From the NCBI GenBank assembly GCA_015066345.1, contig SVOQ01000019.1, positions 1 to 48,831 on the forward strand: DNA of 48,831 nucleotides, written 5' to 3'. The DNA comes from Oscillospiraceae bacterium. Its GTDB lineage: Bacteria; Bacillota; Clostridia; Oscillospirales; Acutalibacteraceae. Under the pieces are notes generated by a model. The model was not told the DNA's origin. It did no database searches and saw only the letters and a program-made list of their open reading frames with translations. The position numbers were made by a program, and so were the translations under genes. Shown piece by piece: positions 8,548 through 17,500 of the stretch (position 1 is the stretch's first letter; the number at the start of each line of letters is the position of its first letter).

Positions 8548-9974
8548 TATTCAAACTCGTCAAAATCTCTTATATGTTCGGATTCGTAATCTTTGTATAT
8601 ATCAACACTTCTGATATGCCAGTCTACGAAGCCGTGTTCTTTTTCCATTCTGTCGGCAGTAGCCTTCCATTTACGTGCAACATCAACTGTTTTAGCGAAA
8701 AGGTCCTCAACATTTTCAGGACTCTGTAAATCAGTTGACTTTGCACCTGATTCAAGAACCATTTTCTTAAGTGCTCCGGGGTTATCCATAACGGGACAGG
8801 GACGAAGCATATTATCCGAGAAGGGCTGACGAGCCTTGTAAGCCATAAAGATGGGACTCTTAAGAGCGTCGATAACGTGTGTATCAGGGTCTTTGATATT
8901 AACGTTTGAGTAATGAGCAAATACGCAAGGCTCACAGTCACCGTTTGCACTTATATGGAAATACTGTTTACCACCGGCAACGCAACCGCCAACATATTCA
9001 CCATCATTAAAGAAGTCGATACAGAACAACTGTTTAACTTCATCAAAACGCCACTTACGCACCTGATTATACATTGTTTCACGTTGTTCGGCAGTTGCCA
9101 TAAGTTCGGGTGATGTACCGCAACCAACGGGAACGAAAGTAAAGAACCACGCGAAAATAACACCAAGTGAAATAAGGAAATCCGCATATTCGTCGGAAGA
9201 AATAACATCCGCATTAAGTTTTGTATAGCAAAGTGAAGCACCAAAAGGAATACCGCGTTTTTTGAGTCTGCCCATAGCACTGATAACGGACTGGTATGTA
9301 CCCTTACCACGACGTGCGTCGGTTGTTTCTTCATTACCTTCGATAGAGATAGTAAGGAACATATTACCAACTTCTTTAAGCTGGTCTGCAAATTCATCAT
9401 CACAAAGAGTACCGTTTGTAAATGTAATGAAAAGACAGTCGGGATGTGCTTTACAAAGTTTAATAAGGTCGTGCTTTCTGACAAGCGGTTCACCGCCTGT
9501 ATAGAGGTATGTATATGTACCGAGAGCCTTACCTTCGGTAATTATCTTATTAAGTTCATCGTAAGAAAGTTGAAGTTTATTGCCGTACTGAGCAGCCCAA
9601 CAGCCTGTACACTTAAGGTTACAAGCGGTTGTAATATCAATAAGGATTGCCCAAGGAATATTACAATTATGCTCCTTCATAGAAGCAAGTCTGCGGTCGT
9701 AACTTTTAATAACAGTATTGATTACCGGAGGAACAAGCTTAGCAACTATATCGGGGTCGGTATCCATTACAATTCTTTTTATGAATTTGGCATACTCGTT
9801 AGTGGGGTCACTGAGTCTGTCGCCCACCTTTTCAAGTGCTTTGAGGTGTATATCCTCTTTAACCATCTTTTTACCCCAATCAATAAGTTTGAAAAGATTG
9901 GTATCATAATCTTTACGAACATATTTGATTGCTTCTTTTACCGCTTTTTGTAAAGCTTTCTCTTTAAGACCCAT
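8547..9974 (-). CDS. radical SAM protein with C-terminal Cys-rich segment
   Basis: About 475 residues. The [4Fe-4S]/SAM site CNLKCTGCW (CxxxCxxC) is near residue 116, followed by the YTGGEPLVR glycine motif and ISIEGNEETTD. The C-terminal half has further Cys in GGCVAGG and CEPCVF, like a SPASM-type auxiliary cluster region. An N-terminal helical block of about 100 residues precedes the core. The ATG at 9972-9974 with AGGTG 9 bases upstream is preferred over an in-frame GTG at 9986 that falls inside the ribosome site. The downstream serine hydrolase overlaps by one base and a membrane-anchored protein precedes it by 35 bases. No short peptide substrate gene was found beside it. The modified substrate is unknown. 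Confidence 0.88.
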   Translation of the reverse strand: MGLKEKALQKAVKEAIKYVRKDYDTNLFKLIDWGKKMVKEDIHLKALEKVGDRLSDPTNEYAKFIKRIVMDTDPDIVAKLVPPVINTVIKSYDRRLASMKEHNCNIPWAILIDITTACNLKCTGCWAAQYGNKLQLSYDELNKIITEGKALGTYTYLYTGGEPLVRKHDLIKLCKAHPDCLFITFTNGTLCDDEFADQLKEVGNMFLTISIEGNEETTDARRGKGTYQSVISAMGRLKKRGIPFGASLCYTKLNADVISSDEYADFLISLGVIFAWFFTFVPVGCGTSPELMATAEQRETMYNQVRKWRFDEVKQLFCIDFFNDGEYVGGCVAGGKQYFHISANGDCEPCVFAHYSNVNIKDPDTHVIDALKSPIFMAYKARQPFSDNMLRPCPVMDNPGALKKMVLESGAKSTDLQSPENVEDLFAKTVDVARKWKATADRMEKEHGFVDWHIRSVDIYKDYESEHIRDFDEFE

Positions 9975-10009
9975 AATATTTATCACCTTTCAAAAAAATC
10001 ACTTAATAA

Positions 10010-10981
10010 TCAATAGTTCATTGACCAAACTTCGGTTTGTTCACCGTCAAAGGTTACGGAACCACTGATACCGGCACCATTACCCGAACCATTAACCAAA
10101 AGAGGAATATGATACTCGGCATAAGTTACATAACCCTGTGAATTAATATGAAGTTCAACGGACGAACCCTTATAATTTATTAATGCGGATTCGATTGTCA
10201 AAAAACTTAAATCGAAGTTTGCTACATCCAGATAGCCAATTGCAGAAGCATTATGACGAGGAACGTCATACATTCCCGCACTCTCCTGCACAAGATTTAT
10301 TTTAATAACGTATTCATTATTAACAACGTTAACACTGGCGGATTTAACACCATCCTCAGTTAAATTAAAACCATTCTTCTGAGGAAGTATCAAAGACACG
10401 GTTTCGCCCTCGGAGTTAACCGCTTTACCGTTAGAAAAGTTCAATGTTTCATCCACGGGTTTAACTACCCAACCAACCATCATATTAGCAACACTCTGAA
10501 CGATAGCTCCGCCCGTGCATTCAGTAACAGTCGCATTAAAAGACTCACGGTGATTAACGGTAACATTACTGCTATACGCTTTGGTTTTATTAACCGCATT
10601 AGTGGCGGTTGAAAGAATTTTAGCAGTTGACCAACCCGAAACATTTTCAGAAATCACATTTTGTTGTACCTGACTCTGATTATTTTCAATCTGCACACCC
10701 GGTGTATAGTTATCATTATTTGGGGTTGAAATATCGGGGTTATCCGATGAATAGATATTATCATTAACGAACCAATTATTACCTGTATCATAAAGAGTTG
10801 TTTCAGGAGCCGAAGTTTCTACCACATACATAGTGGTTTCTTCGGTAAATAAACCCTTTGACCTACCGTCAACTATTACCCAAGTAACAACCGCAAGACT
10901 GAGAAGTGCCGCAACTTCCGTAACAACAATAATTGTTTTTGCTGTCTGGGATTGAAATATTTTAGACAACAGACTTTTCAA
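10010..10981 (-). CDS. membrane-anchored extracytoplasmic protein of unknown function
   Basis: 323 residues. One membrane segment (about 16-38) follows a basic N-terminus; then comes a Thr/Asn/Ser-rich linker (to about 110) and a beta-rich C-terminal domain (about 125-323). I do not recognise the family. The start is a TTG at 10979-10981 with GAGAGGATG somewhat far upstream, so the exact start is uncertain. It is 35 bases ahead of the radical SAM gene and probably in the same operon. Upstream are TTAACA-like boxes resembling those in front of the nearby two-component genes, suggesting shared control. Confidence 0.7.
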   Translation of the reverse strand: MKSLLSKIFQSQTAKTIIVVTEVAALLSLAVVTWVIVDGRSKGLFTEETTMYVVETSAPETTLYDTGNNWFVNDNIYSSDNPDISTPNNDNYTPGVQIENNQSQVQQNVISENVSGWSTAKILSTATNAVNKTKAYSSNVTVNHRESFNATVTECTGGAIVQSVANMMVGWVVKPVDETLNFSNGKAVNSEGETVSLILPQKNGFNLTEDGVKSASVNVVNNEYVIKINLVQESAGMYDVPRHNASAIGYLDVANFDLSFLTIESALINYKGSSVELHINSQGYVTYAEYHIPLLVNGSGNGAGISGSVTFDGEQTEVWSMNY

Positions 10982-11020
10982 TACTTGCTCACATCCTCTC
11001 GGTTATATTTTAATTTATTA

Positions 11021-11060
11021 ATAATTTCATTTTATTGCTTTTTTGTTAAGATTTTGTTTC
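11021..11060 (-). promoter_or_regulatory. possible PhoP-like boxes and weak promoter
   Basis: Minus strand GAAACA (11055-11060), 5 bases, TTAACA (11044-11049): an 11-base period as in PhoP-type boxes, though the first half is imperfect. With TTAACA as -35, a weak -10 (AATTAT, 11021-11026) lies 17 bases on, about 40 bases before the TTG start of the anchored protein. Confidence 0.35.
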
Positions 11061-11077
11061 TAAAACCCTCAAAAGCA

Positions 11078-11102
11078 AAGAAAAGCCCATAAGGCTTTTC
11101 TT
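11078..11102 (-). terminator. terminator after the histidine kinase
   Basis: Inverted repeat AAGAAAAGCC / GGCTTTTCTT with a 5-base loop, overlapping the stop of the kinase gene; on the minus strand it is followed by a T-rich run. Confidence 0.6.
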
Positions 11103-12159
11103 ATAAATCGAGTATTATTTTAAACTCACTACCTTTATTTGGTTGGCTCGACACTAATATTTCACCGTCAAGTAATGTTACAACCCTGTCCACAAGAGCA
11201 AGTCCGAGACCATTGCCCTCCTGAGAGTGGGAAGTATCCCCCTGATAAAACTTATCAAAAATATGTTTACAGGTTTCTTCACTCATACCGCAACCCGTAT
11301 CTCTTACAGTTGCAATAACCACGTTACCCTGATTGCTTAAAGAAACGCAAATCATACCGCCTCTATCGGTGAATTTAACCGCATTGGAAAGAAGGTTATT
11401 CCACACAAGTTCAAGTAAAACAGGGTCGCTGTTAATCTCAACTTCATCAAGATTAACTTCTATTTCAATATCCTTTTCGTTTATTAAATCCTCAAGAGAA
11501 AGTATACAGAATCTCATTTGCTCATCCAGTGAGAATTTTTCTTTACAGACTATTTCTTTGCTCTCAATTTTATTGAGTTTAAGAATATTAGTTACGAGAT
11601 TTGTGAGTTTATTTATCTGTTCGGAAATACGCTTAATATACTCGCCACGTTGTTCATCACTTATACCGTTTGTCTGTAATAAATCCGCGTAGCCCTGAAT
11701 TACACTTAAGGGTGTTTTTATCTCGTGGGAAACGTCCGCAACAAAATTATCCTTAAGTTTTTCAATAGATGCAAGTTCAGTAACCATGGTGTTGAAATCT
11801 TCTTTAAGAATGTCGATTTCATTTTTGCGTTTTTTATCTTTATAAACATCAAGACGCACAGAAAAATCACCTGCGGCAACTTTCTGTGCCGCTTCACAGA
11901 TATTCTGCATTTTTATGGTCTGTCCCCTGGCTCGTATAAGGTACACTAACGCACTGGAAATAAGACAACCAAAAAGCAGATATCCTACAATTATCGTGTA
12001 TTTAATGTATGTTTTGTATTCATTCAACGCAATATTATTGAAAATAGCAACAAGACCCGCACCGTTTACAAGTATTATAAGGAAAACGGTATTGAACTCA
12101 TAGAAAAAACTACGCCAAAAACTAAGTCGTTCGTCACGTTCAAAACGCTGTAACTTCAT
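11101..12159 (-). CDS. sensor histidine kinase
   Basis: 352 residues. Two membrane segments (about 17-37 and 51-75) with only a short external loop, then a HAMP-like linker (VAAGDFSVRLDV). The HisKA box is FVADVSHEIKTPLSVIQGY with the phospho-accepting His near residue 145. The ATPase domain has N box WNNLLSNAVKF, G1 DTGCGMS and G2 GNGLGLALV. It overlaps the response regulator by 4 bases (ATGA). The small external loop suggests sensing at the membrane or through a partner. It resembles PhoR/VanS-type kinases; the signal is not known. Confidence 0.93.
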   Translation of the reverse strand: MKLQRFERDERLSFWRSFFYEFNTVFLIILVNGAGLVAIFNNIALNEYKTYIKYTIIVGYLLFGCLISSALVYLIRARGQTIKMQNICEAAQKVAAGDFSVRLDVYKDKKRKNEIDILKEDFNTMVTELASIEKLKDNFVADVSHEIKTPLSVIQGYADLLQTNGISDEQRGEYIKRISEQINKLTNLVTNILKLNKIESKEIVCKEKFSLDEQMRFCILSLEDLINEKDIEIEVNLDEVEINSDPVLLELVWNNLLSNAVKFTDRGGMICVSLSNQGNVVIATVRDTGCGMSEETCKHIFDKFYQGDTSHSQEGNGLGLALVDRVVTLLDGEILVSSQPNKGSEFKIILDL

Positions 12160-12830
12160 ACAAGCATCACCGCCTTGTAACCAAGACCATGAACGGTTAC
12201 AATTTCAACATCGTGACTTACGGAAAGTTTACTACGGAGTTTTGTTATACAAACGTCAACAGTTCTCGGGGCACTTTCGGTTTCATATCCCCAGAAATCA
12301 TTCATCAACTGAGTACGGGTAAATGTACGTTTCGGATAAGAAAGAAGTTTAAATAAAATATTAAATTCTTTAACAGAAAGACCGATATTTTCCCCGTTGA
12401 CATAAGCGGCAGTTTCCGCAGAGTCAAGAACCAGGTTACCAACAACAATTTTCTTTTTGTTGGCAATATTTGCTCTTCTTAAAATAGCCTCAATTCTGAA
12501 AAGCATCTCTTTCATTTCAACAGGCTTTACTATGTAATCGTCTATACCTAATTTGTATCCCTTTTCTTTGGACTGCAAGTCCTCACGGGCAGTAAGGAAA
12601 AGAATCGGGATATCTTTGTTTATAAGACGCACTTGCTCAGCAAACTCGAAACCGTCCATATTTTTCATCATAATATCGGAAATTATCATATCAAAGGACA
12701 TTTTTTCCATCTGGTCAAGAGCCTCAGCCGCACTATGACAACCGACGGCGGTATAGCCGTTATTATTGAGGTACGAACAAACTACATTATTAAAATTAAC
12801 ATCATCTTCAACTATTAAAATATAAACCAT
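12156..12830 (-). CDS. OmpR/PhoB-family response regulator
   Basis: 224 residues. Receiver domain: acidic pair in LIVEDDVNF, phospho-acceptor Asp in MIISDIMMKNMDGFE (about 52), Thr in FLTARED and Lys in YIVKPVE. Winged-helix DNA-binding domain: about 128-224, with RTFTRTQLMNDFWG and RTVDVCITKLRSKL ending in VHGLGYKAV. AGGAGG lies 7 bases before the ATG at 12828-12830. It is the first gene of the operon, with the kinase following by a 4-base overlap. Directly repeated TTAACA boxes overlap its promoter, which suggests autoregulation in the manner of PhoP. Confidence 0.95.
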   Translation of the reverse strand: MVYILIVEDDVNFNNVVCSYLNNNGYTAVGCHSAAEALDQMEKMSFDMIISDIMMKNMDGFEFAEQVRLINKDIPILFLTAREDLQSKEKGYKLGIDDYIVKPVEMKEMLFRIEAILRRANIANKKKIVVGNLVLDSAETAAYVNGENIGLSVKEFNILFKLLSYPKRTFTRTQLMNDFWGYETESAPRTVDVCITKLRSKLSVSHDVEIVTVHGLGYKAVMLV

Positions 12831-12851
12831 ATTGCAACCTCCTCAAAAAAC

Positions 12852-12891
12852 TATATATCATTCTTGCATAACAATGTTAAGTTTTTGTTAA
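12852..12891 (-). promoter_or_regulatory. promoter with tandem TTAACA (PhoP-like) boxes
   Basis: Minus strand TTAACA (12886-12891), 5 bases, TTAACA (12875-12880): identical hexamers 11 bases apart. The second copy doubles as a -35 and is followed after 17 bases by TATATA (12852-12857). The arrangement matches known PhoP-type boxes (TTAACA-like direct repeats, 11-base period). It sits between the spoVAE stop and the response regulator. Confidence 0.6.
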
Positions 12892-12894
12892 AAG

Positions 12895-13248
12895 TTACTT
12901 GGCGCCGGGTTTACTTATTAACGACATAATCAATGCGGAAACAATAGCAACGGTGATTCCCCCTGCCCCCGCCGTAAGAGGACCCGTCAATATACCCATC
13001 CAACCCTGTTCGGCGATAGCCTCGGCAGTGCCTTTGGCAAGGTTTGCGCCAAAACCTAAAAGCGGAACAGTTGCACCTGAACCTGCGAATTTTTCGAGAG
13101 GCTCAAAGACACCTAATGCACCCAAGACCACACCCGTCACAACGTAAAGCACTAATATTCTACCGGGTGTAAGCTTAGTTTTATCTATTAAAATCTGACC
13201 TACAACGCAAATAAGTCCGCCAACAATAAAAGCCTTAAGAAAAATCAA
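12895..13248 (-). CDS. spoVAE: stage V sporulation protein AE (SpoVAE)
   Basis: About 117 residues with several membrane segments. It carries the characteristic start IFLKAFIVGGLICVVGQ followed by IDKTKLTPGRILVLYVVTGVVLG, and the Gly-rich FAGSGATVPLLGFGANLAKG, as in SpoVA proteins that form the inner-membrane channel for dipicolinic acid. A TTG at 13246-13248 is chosen because GAGGGG lies 8 bases upstream and it begins exactly where family members begin; an in-frame GTG at 13257 overlaps that ribosome site. spoVAC and spoVAD, its usual neighbours, are absent in this window. The ribosome site sits inside a hairpin arm. Confidence 0.92.
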   Translation of the reverse strand: MIFLKAFIVGGLICVVGQILIDKTKLTPGRILVLYVVTGVVLGALGVFEPLEKFAGSGATVPLLGFGANLAKGTAEAIAEQGWMGILTGPLTAGAGGITVAIVSALIMSLISKPGAK

Positions 13249-13255
13249 AAAAAGC

Positions 13256-13290
13256 ACCCCTCAAACTATGGTAAAAATAGTTTGAGAGGT
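13256..13290 (-). terminator. hairpin overlapping the spoVAE ribosome site
   Basis: Near-perfect inverted repeat (CCCCTCAAACTAT / ATAGTTTGAGAGG on the plus strand, one mismatch, 7-base loop). On the minus strand it is followed by GC and seven T, so it can act as a terminator for the small gene at 13309-13491. Its 3' arm contains the GAGGGG used by spoVAE. Confidence 0.65.
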
Positions 13291-13308
13291 TTTTTTAATA
13301 ATATTCAA

Positions 13309-13491
13309 TTATTCTGCAACGGTTTCGCTAACAAAATCTTCATCAAGGCAAGAACAGGAAACATAGTTGTCCTCGTCGTAACCACCCTGAGGAGCAGTTT
13401 TAGCTTTAATCTTCTGAACAAGGAAGTAGATAGCTGCTGCTACTGCTGCGATTGCTGCAACAATGCCGACGATTTTTAAAACTTTTTTCAT
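13309..13491 (-). CDS. small single-pass membrane protein, unknown
   Basis: About 60 residues. Basic MKKVLKI start, an Ala/Val-rich membrane segment (about 6-24), a basic patch (KIKAK), then an acidic tail with YVSCSCLDEDF. The ATG at 13489-13491 has GGGAGG 8 bases upstream; a longer frame beginning at 13545 would run through the promoter. It has its own good promoter and terminator-like hairpin. I do not recognise a family. Its position ahead of spoVAE may be coincidental. Confidence 0.7.
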   Translation of the reverse strand: MKKVLKIVGIVAAIAAVAAAIYFLVQKIKAKTAPQGGYDEDNYVSCSCLDEDFVSETVAE

Positions 13492-13524
13492 TTTAAAATC
13501 CTCCCGAATATTTATTATGGAATA

Positions 13525-13552
13525 ATTATACCACACACCCGACAAAAGTCAA
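13525..13552 (-). promoter_or_regulatory. promoter of the small membrane protein gene
   Basis: Minus strand TTGACT (13547-13552), 16-base spacer, TATAAT (13525-13530), about 33 bases before the ATG. Confidence 0.72.
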
Positions 13553-13650
13553 GTAACGCAATATTATTTTTCATTATTTTTTACATTTGAACAAATGATT
13601 ACAACAATAATTTAAAACAATAAAAAACTAAATTTTCAAGACTACCCGGA

Positions 13651-13697
13651 GCGGGACACAGAACCGTCCCCTGTCTTGTCCCCTGCCTCCTAATTGG
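13651..13697 (+). repeat. GGGACGGTTCTGTG-type repeat, left flank of the second RHS cassette
   Basis: Contains CACAGAACCGTCCCCTG (13657-13673), identical to copies near 19500-19826. Here it forms GGGAC-ACAGAACC-GTCCC, a small hairpin, and is followed by TCTTGTCCCCTG and by a TTGGTC also seen after other copies. It lies just past the stop of the immunity candidate at 13698. Confidence 0.85.
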
Positions 13698-14543
13698 TCA
13701 CTTATTTAAAACTCTTCGGTTAAATTTATCTGAAAAAGGTATATCGAGAAAATAATTTTCATCTACTTTTAGTTCTATGGTTTCAAATTGTTCTATTGTG
13801 ATTTCTAAGAAATCTTCAACATTAACAGGTTTTCTTGAATCATTTTTCAACTCTGAATAGATGGCTTTATTTCCTTTTCTTAAATATATTCCTATATCAT
13901 CATTGTCCATCTTTGTGAAAATGACTGCTTTAAACCCAGATTTTTCTATTTCTTCATAGTCCGAAAACGCGTTGACATATATCACGTCTGACGGTAAAAG
14001 AAGCCCTCTTTCAAGATAAAACTTAAGATTCATAAAAGGACTTACGCTCTCAAAATACTCCACATCATATGTAAAATACAACCCATTTTCCGAAACACTC
14101 CGCGAACTGAAGGTTAAATAATCTGTCCCTGTTATGTGTGAAACCGAAATATCAATATTTTTCTCATCGTCAGTTTTATGATAAGGAAAGAATTCCTGTA
14201 CCAACATATTTTCATTATCTATCATATCTGAGGGAGTATACCCGTCATAAAAATTTATGCTATTGTACCCGATAAACAAAATACATACTGTTATAATAAA
14301 CGCAGTTATGGTAACTACTGTTTTCTTTAATACCGAAACATTTATATCCGTTTTCATAAATAAAAATGCACCAACAATAAAAACAAGAGTTAGCACCATA
14401 AAAGCTTGAGCAGAGTACAAAAAAATCAGCAGATACTCAAATTCAATCATATCAATCTCTTGATACATGCCCAAGCAAAATAATACTATTGACACTACAG
14501 CTGTAAAAATAGAGGTAATAATAAGTTTTTTTGAAGTGCTCAT
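13698..14543 (-). CDS. membrane protein, candidate immunity for the truncated RHS toxin
   Basis: About 281 residues. Three membrane segments are visible (about 7-26, 37-60 and 73-92), followed by a soluble C-terminal domain of about 185 residues with no recognised family. The ATG at 14541-14543 overlaps the RHS stop by 4 bases (ATGA), with GGAGG 11 bases upstream; an in-frame TTG at 14564 is less likely. It is AT-rich and Ile/Phe/Asp-rich, unlike the housekeeping genes here. Its position directly after a polymorphic-toxin tip, coupled by the overlap, is what an immunity gene shows. A membrane location would suit a toxin acting on or through the membrane. Function is inferred only from context. 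Confidence 0.6.
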   Translation of the reverse strand: MSTSKKLIITSIFTAVVSIVLFCLGMYQEIDMIEFEYLLIFLYSAQAFMVLTLVFIVGAFLFMKTDINVSVLKKTVVTITAFIITVCILFIGYNSINFYDGYTPSDMIDNENMLVQEFFPYHKTDDEKNIDISVSHITGTDYLTFSSRSVSENGLYFTYDVEYFESVSPFMNLKFYLERGLLLPSDVIYVNAFSDYEEIEKSGFKAVIFTKMDNDDIGIYLRKGNKAIYSELKNDSRKPVNVEDFLEITIEQFETIELKVDENYFLDIPFSDKFNRRVLNK

Positions 14544-17500
14544 ATATTTAATTGCCTCCACCAATCTAATTTAAATGAATACGCATACGAACCATTATAC
14601 TGAGAATCGTTGGTAACTCTATAAGCCCAATAACCCAACGTATTGTTGGGGTCCAAACCGTTCTCACCCCAAACTTCGTTAAACACTTTTTTTATTGGGG
14701 CAGTTTTTATTTCATAATATGCCAAAGTACAACCAAGAAAAAAGCTCATATATATTGGGGAATAACTAGCGTCACCATGGTAAATATTGTCAGCATTTGG
14801 ATCGATTGTGCCTGTGGGAACATTATCGTTAATATAATACGCATAATGTTCAATCTGCATTTTGTTATCATAATTAAAGGAATTTTTGCTATTTTCCCAT
14901 TCGGTATATCCACCAAAAACGACAGTTAATTTTTCTCTATTATCCTGTTCGTTCTTATATTTGATTTTTATTTTATACATACCGTTTAAATCTCTTTCTA
15001 AATCGCCATAACTCTCAATCGTTTGGTTAACAAGTAGATGCTCAACAAAAGTTTCAAGAGCTAAAATAGCAATTAGCCATTCAATAATAAGTTTAATAAT
15101 CTTTTCTGCGTCCATTCCACCGAAATCTACAAGATTTATCGGATTATTATTACAATATGCAAAAGTATTTGCTCCGTGTACTGTACCGATTTTTATAAGA
15201 CTATCCATATTCAAAAACCTACCGTACAAGGGGTTGTAATAACGTGACTGAAGGTAATAAAGACCTGTGTAATAATCGTAGGAATAACCTCTGTAGGTTA
15301 TGGGTGTGTACACAGCAGCTTCTATTGATTTGTTTATATCCTCAAAACTGCTTTTGTCGAGAAGTACTGTTACGTTACCCCATGCATCGTAGGCGTATTG
15401 TAACACATCTTCGCCGTTTTCGTTATATACGTTTGTTATATCCCCCTGCAAATTTTTAAGGAAGAAAAATGTTTTTGTAGTATTGTCGTCTGCAGAATAA
15501 AGTTCGTAGCCTACGGAATCGTCATTAATGTCAAAGAGCATTTTTACGGTATTTTCCGTGACACCGTTTCCGTCGGTTACGGTGTAGCCGCGTAATTTTC
15601 CGCTTTCCCAAACGTAGTAGTAAGAAGACAGTAGTGTGCTGCTTTCCACATCATAAACCTTCATAGCCGTTCGCATACCCTCGGCATCATAGGTATATTC
15701 GTATCTTGTTCCGTCAACGGTTGCCGAGGCAAGCTGCCTGCCGTTCCATTCGAGGGTTGAATTAACACTTTGCCCCAAAAAGTTAATGCCTGTGAGGTTA
15801 AGCGGGTTACCGATAGAATCGGTTTCAATTGCAGTATCACCATACTTGGTAAGCTTATCCTTCCACACACTGTCATAGGTGTAATCAACCGCTGAAATCG
15901 GTGTTCCTAATTCAGCATCGGAATATTCATACTCAAGCTTCTGAGTAATATTGCCACCCTTGTCATATACGTAAACATAGCTTTTTTCCGTATATGCGTT
16001 GTTTTCACGCACAAGCTGACCCGCTTCGTCATAAACATAGTCGCAAATTGATAAATTTGAAAATTCCTCTTCGGGAATATTAACGGATATATTTGTAATA
16101 TTTCCGTTGGTATCGTAGGTATATAAATATTCCCAATCAAAAAGTGTCTGATTTGAAAGTGTAACACCCTCTGCCGTTCGGGACTGCATACTTACAACGG
16201 GATTGTAGCTGCTCACAAGTGTTGTGGTTTCGTCGGCAGATAAATCCTTATAATTAAAGGCAGTTTGTACATTCAAATATTGCTCGGCTACGTTTGTCTG
16301 AGAGACCTTCGTTGAAACACTCTTTTGATTTTGTCTGCCAAAATAGTCGGATGTTGAAGTAAAATTATATACCGTGTGTTGCCCGCTAAGACTTGAATTT
16401 GTAGTAGTTGTCCCCTTTTCGGCATCTGCAGTAGCCTCTGTTTCACCTTTAGTATACGATAAACCGCCTAAAATTTCAACATATTCTTCATTTTCGTTTA
16501 ATCCGTTAGAATAAAGTAACACATCATCTGCTTCTCCGTTACCGTTAAGCAAGACTATAGTTGTTTCGTCTTCACCGTATCTGATTTCGGAATTTTCTTT
16601 ATTGTTCCTTATAACGGTAATAATGCCGTTTGTATCGTATGTGTATTCATAATCGGCAGTCAAGGTATTATCGGCAGAATAGTTTTTAACAGAAGTGATA
16701 TTACCGCTATTATCGTAAGTATAATTAACATAATCACCGTTACCGTAGGTTATGGTATTAACTCTGTTCCTATTGATACCGTTATCATAATTATAGCTTA
16801 CCAAAGACTGCTGACCAACTTTAACCGCGGAAACATTGCCCCAGGCATCATACTCATAGTTATATGAAAATCCGTTATGGGTTATTGTTTGTATTCTGTC
16901 ATCGTCATAAACATATGCAGTTGACAGTTTGTTGCCGTTACTGAGGTCACTTACGGTGGCAGAAACATTTTTCAGGTGATTCATAGCATCATAGGTATAT
17001 GATGTAACGTTATCATTTCCGTCAGTAGTTGAACGTAATTGTCCGTTTGTCTGGTTGTAGTCATAAAATGTATTTATGCCGTTCATATCTTTTTGACTGC
17101 TATAATAGTTGCCGCTTACATTCTGCGAAACGCTCATTTCTTTTTCACCGTCGGAAATACTGAAAAATGAGCCCTCAGAGGTATTGCTGTAGGAATAGTT
17201 ACGATTACAGCTTACCTTGTCGCAATCGTCAGAGCAATCCCTACATACGCAATTGGTCTGCATACAGCCTGAGCAACTACACTTACCGCATTCAGGACAG
17301 CTTTCGGGTGTACATACAGTTGTACCGTCGTGATTACAATTACAATTGTCTTCACAATATGTGCAAGAACAACCAGTGGAAGTCTCACTATCCGCTCCTG
17401 TATCGGAGGATGAAGATGAATCGGGACGATAAGTGTTTATTAAACTAAAATCATCAAACCAAGCTATTCCGTATTGGCAGATATGAATAACAAACAATCG

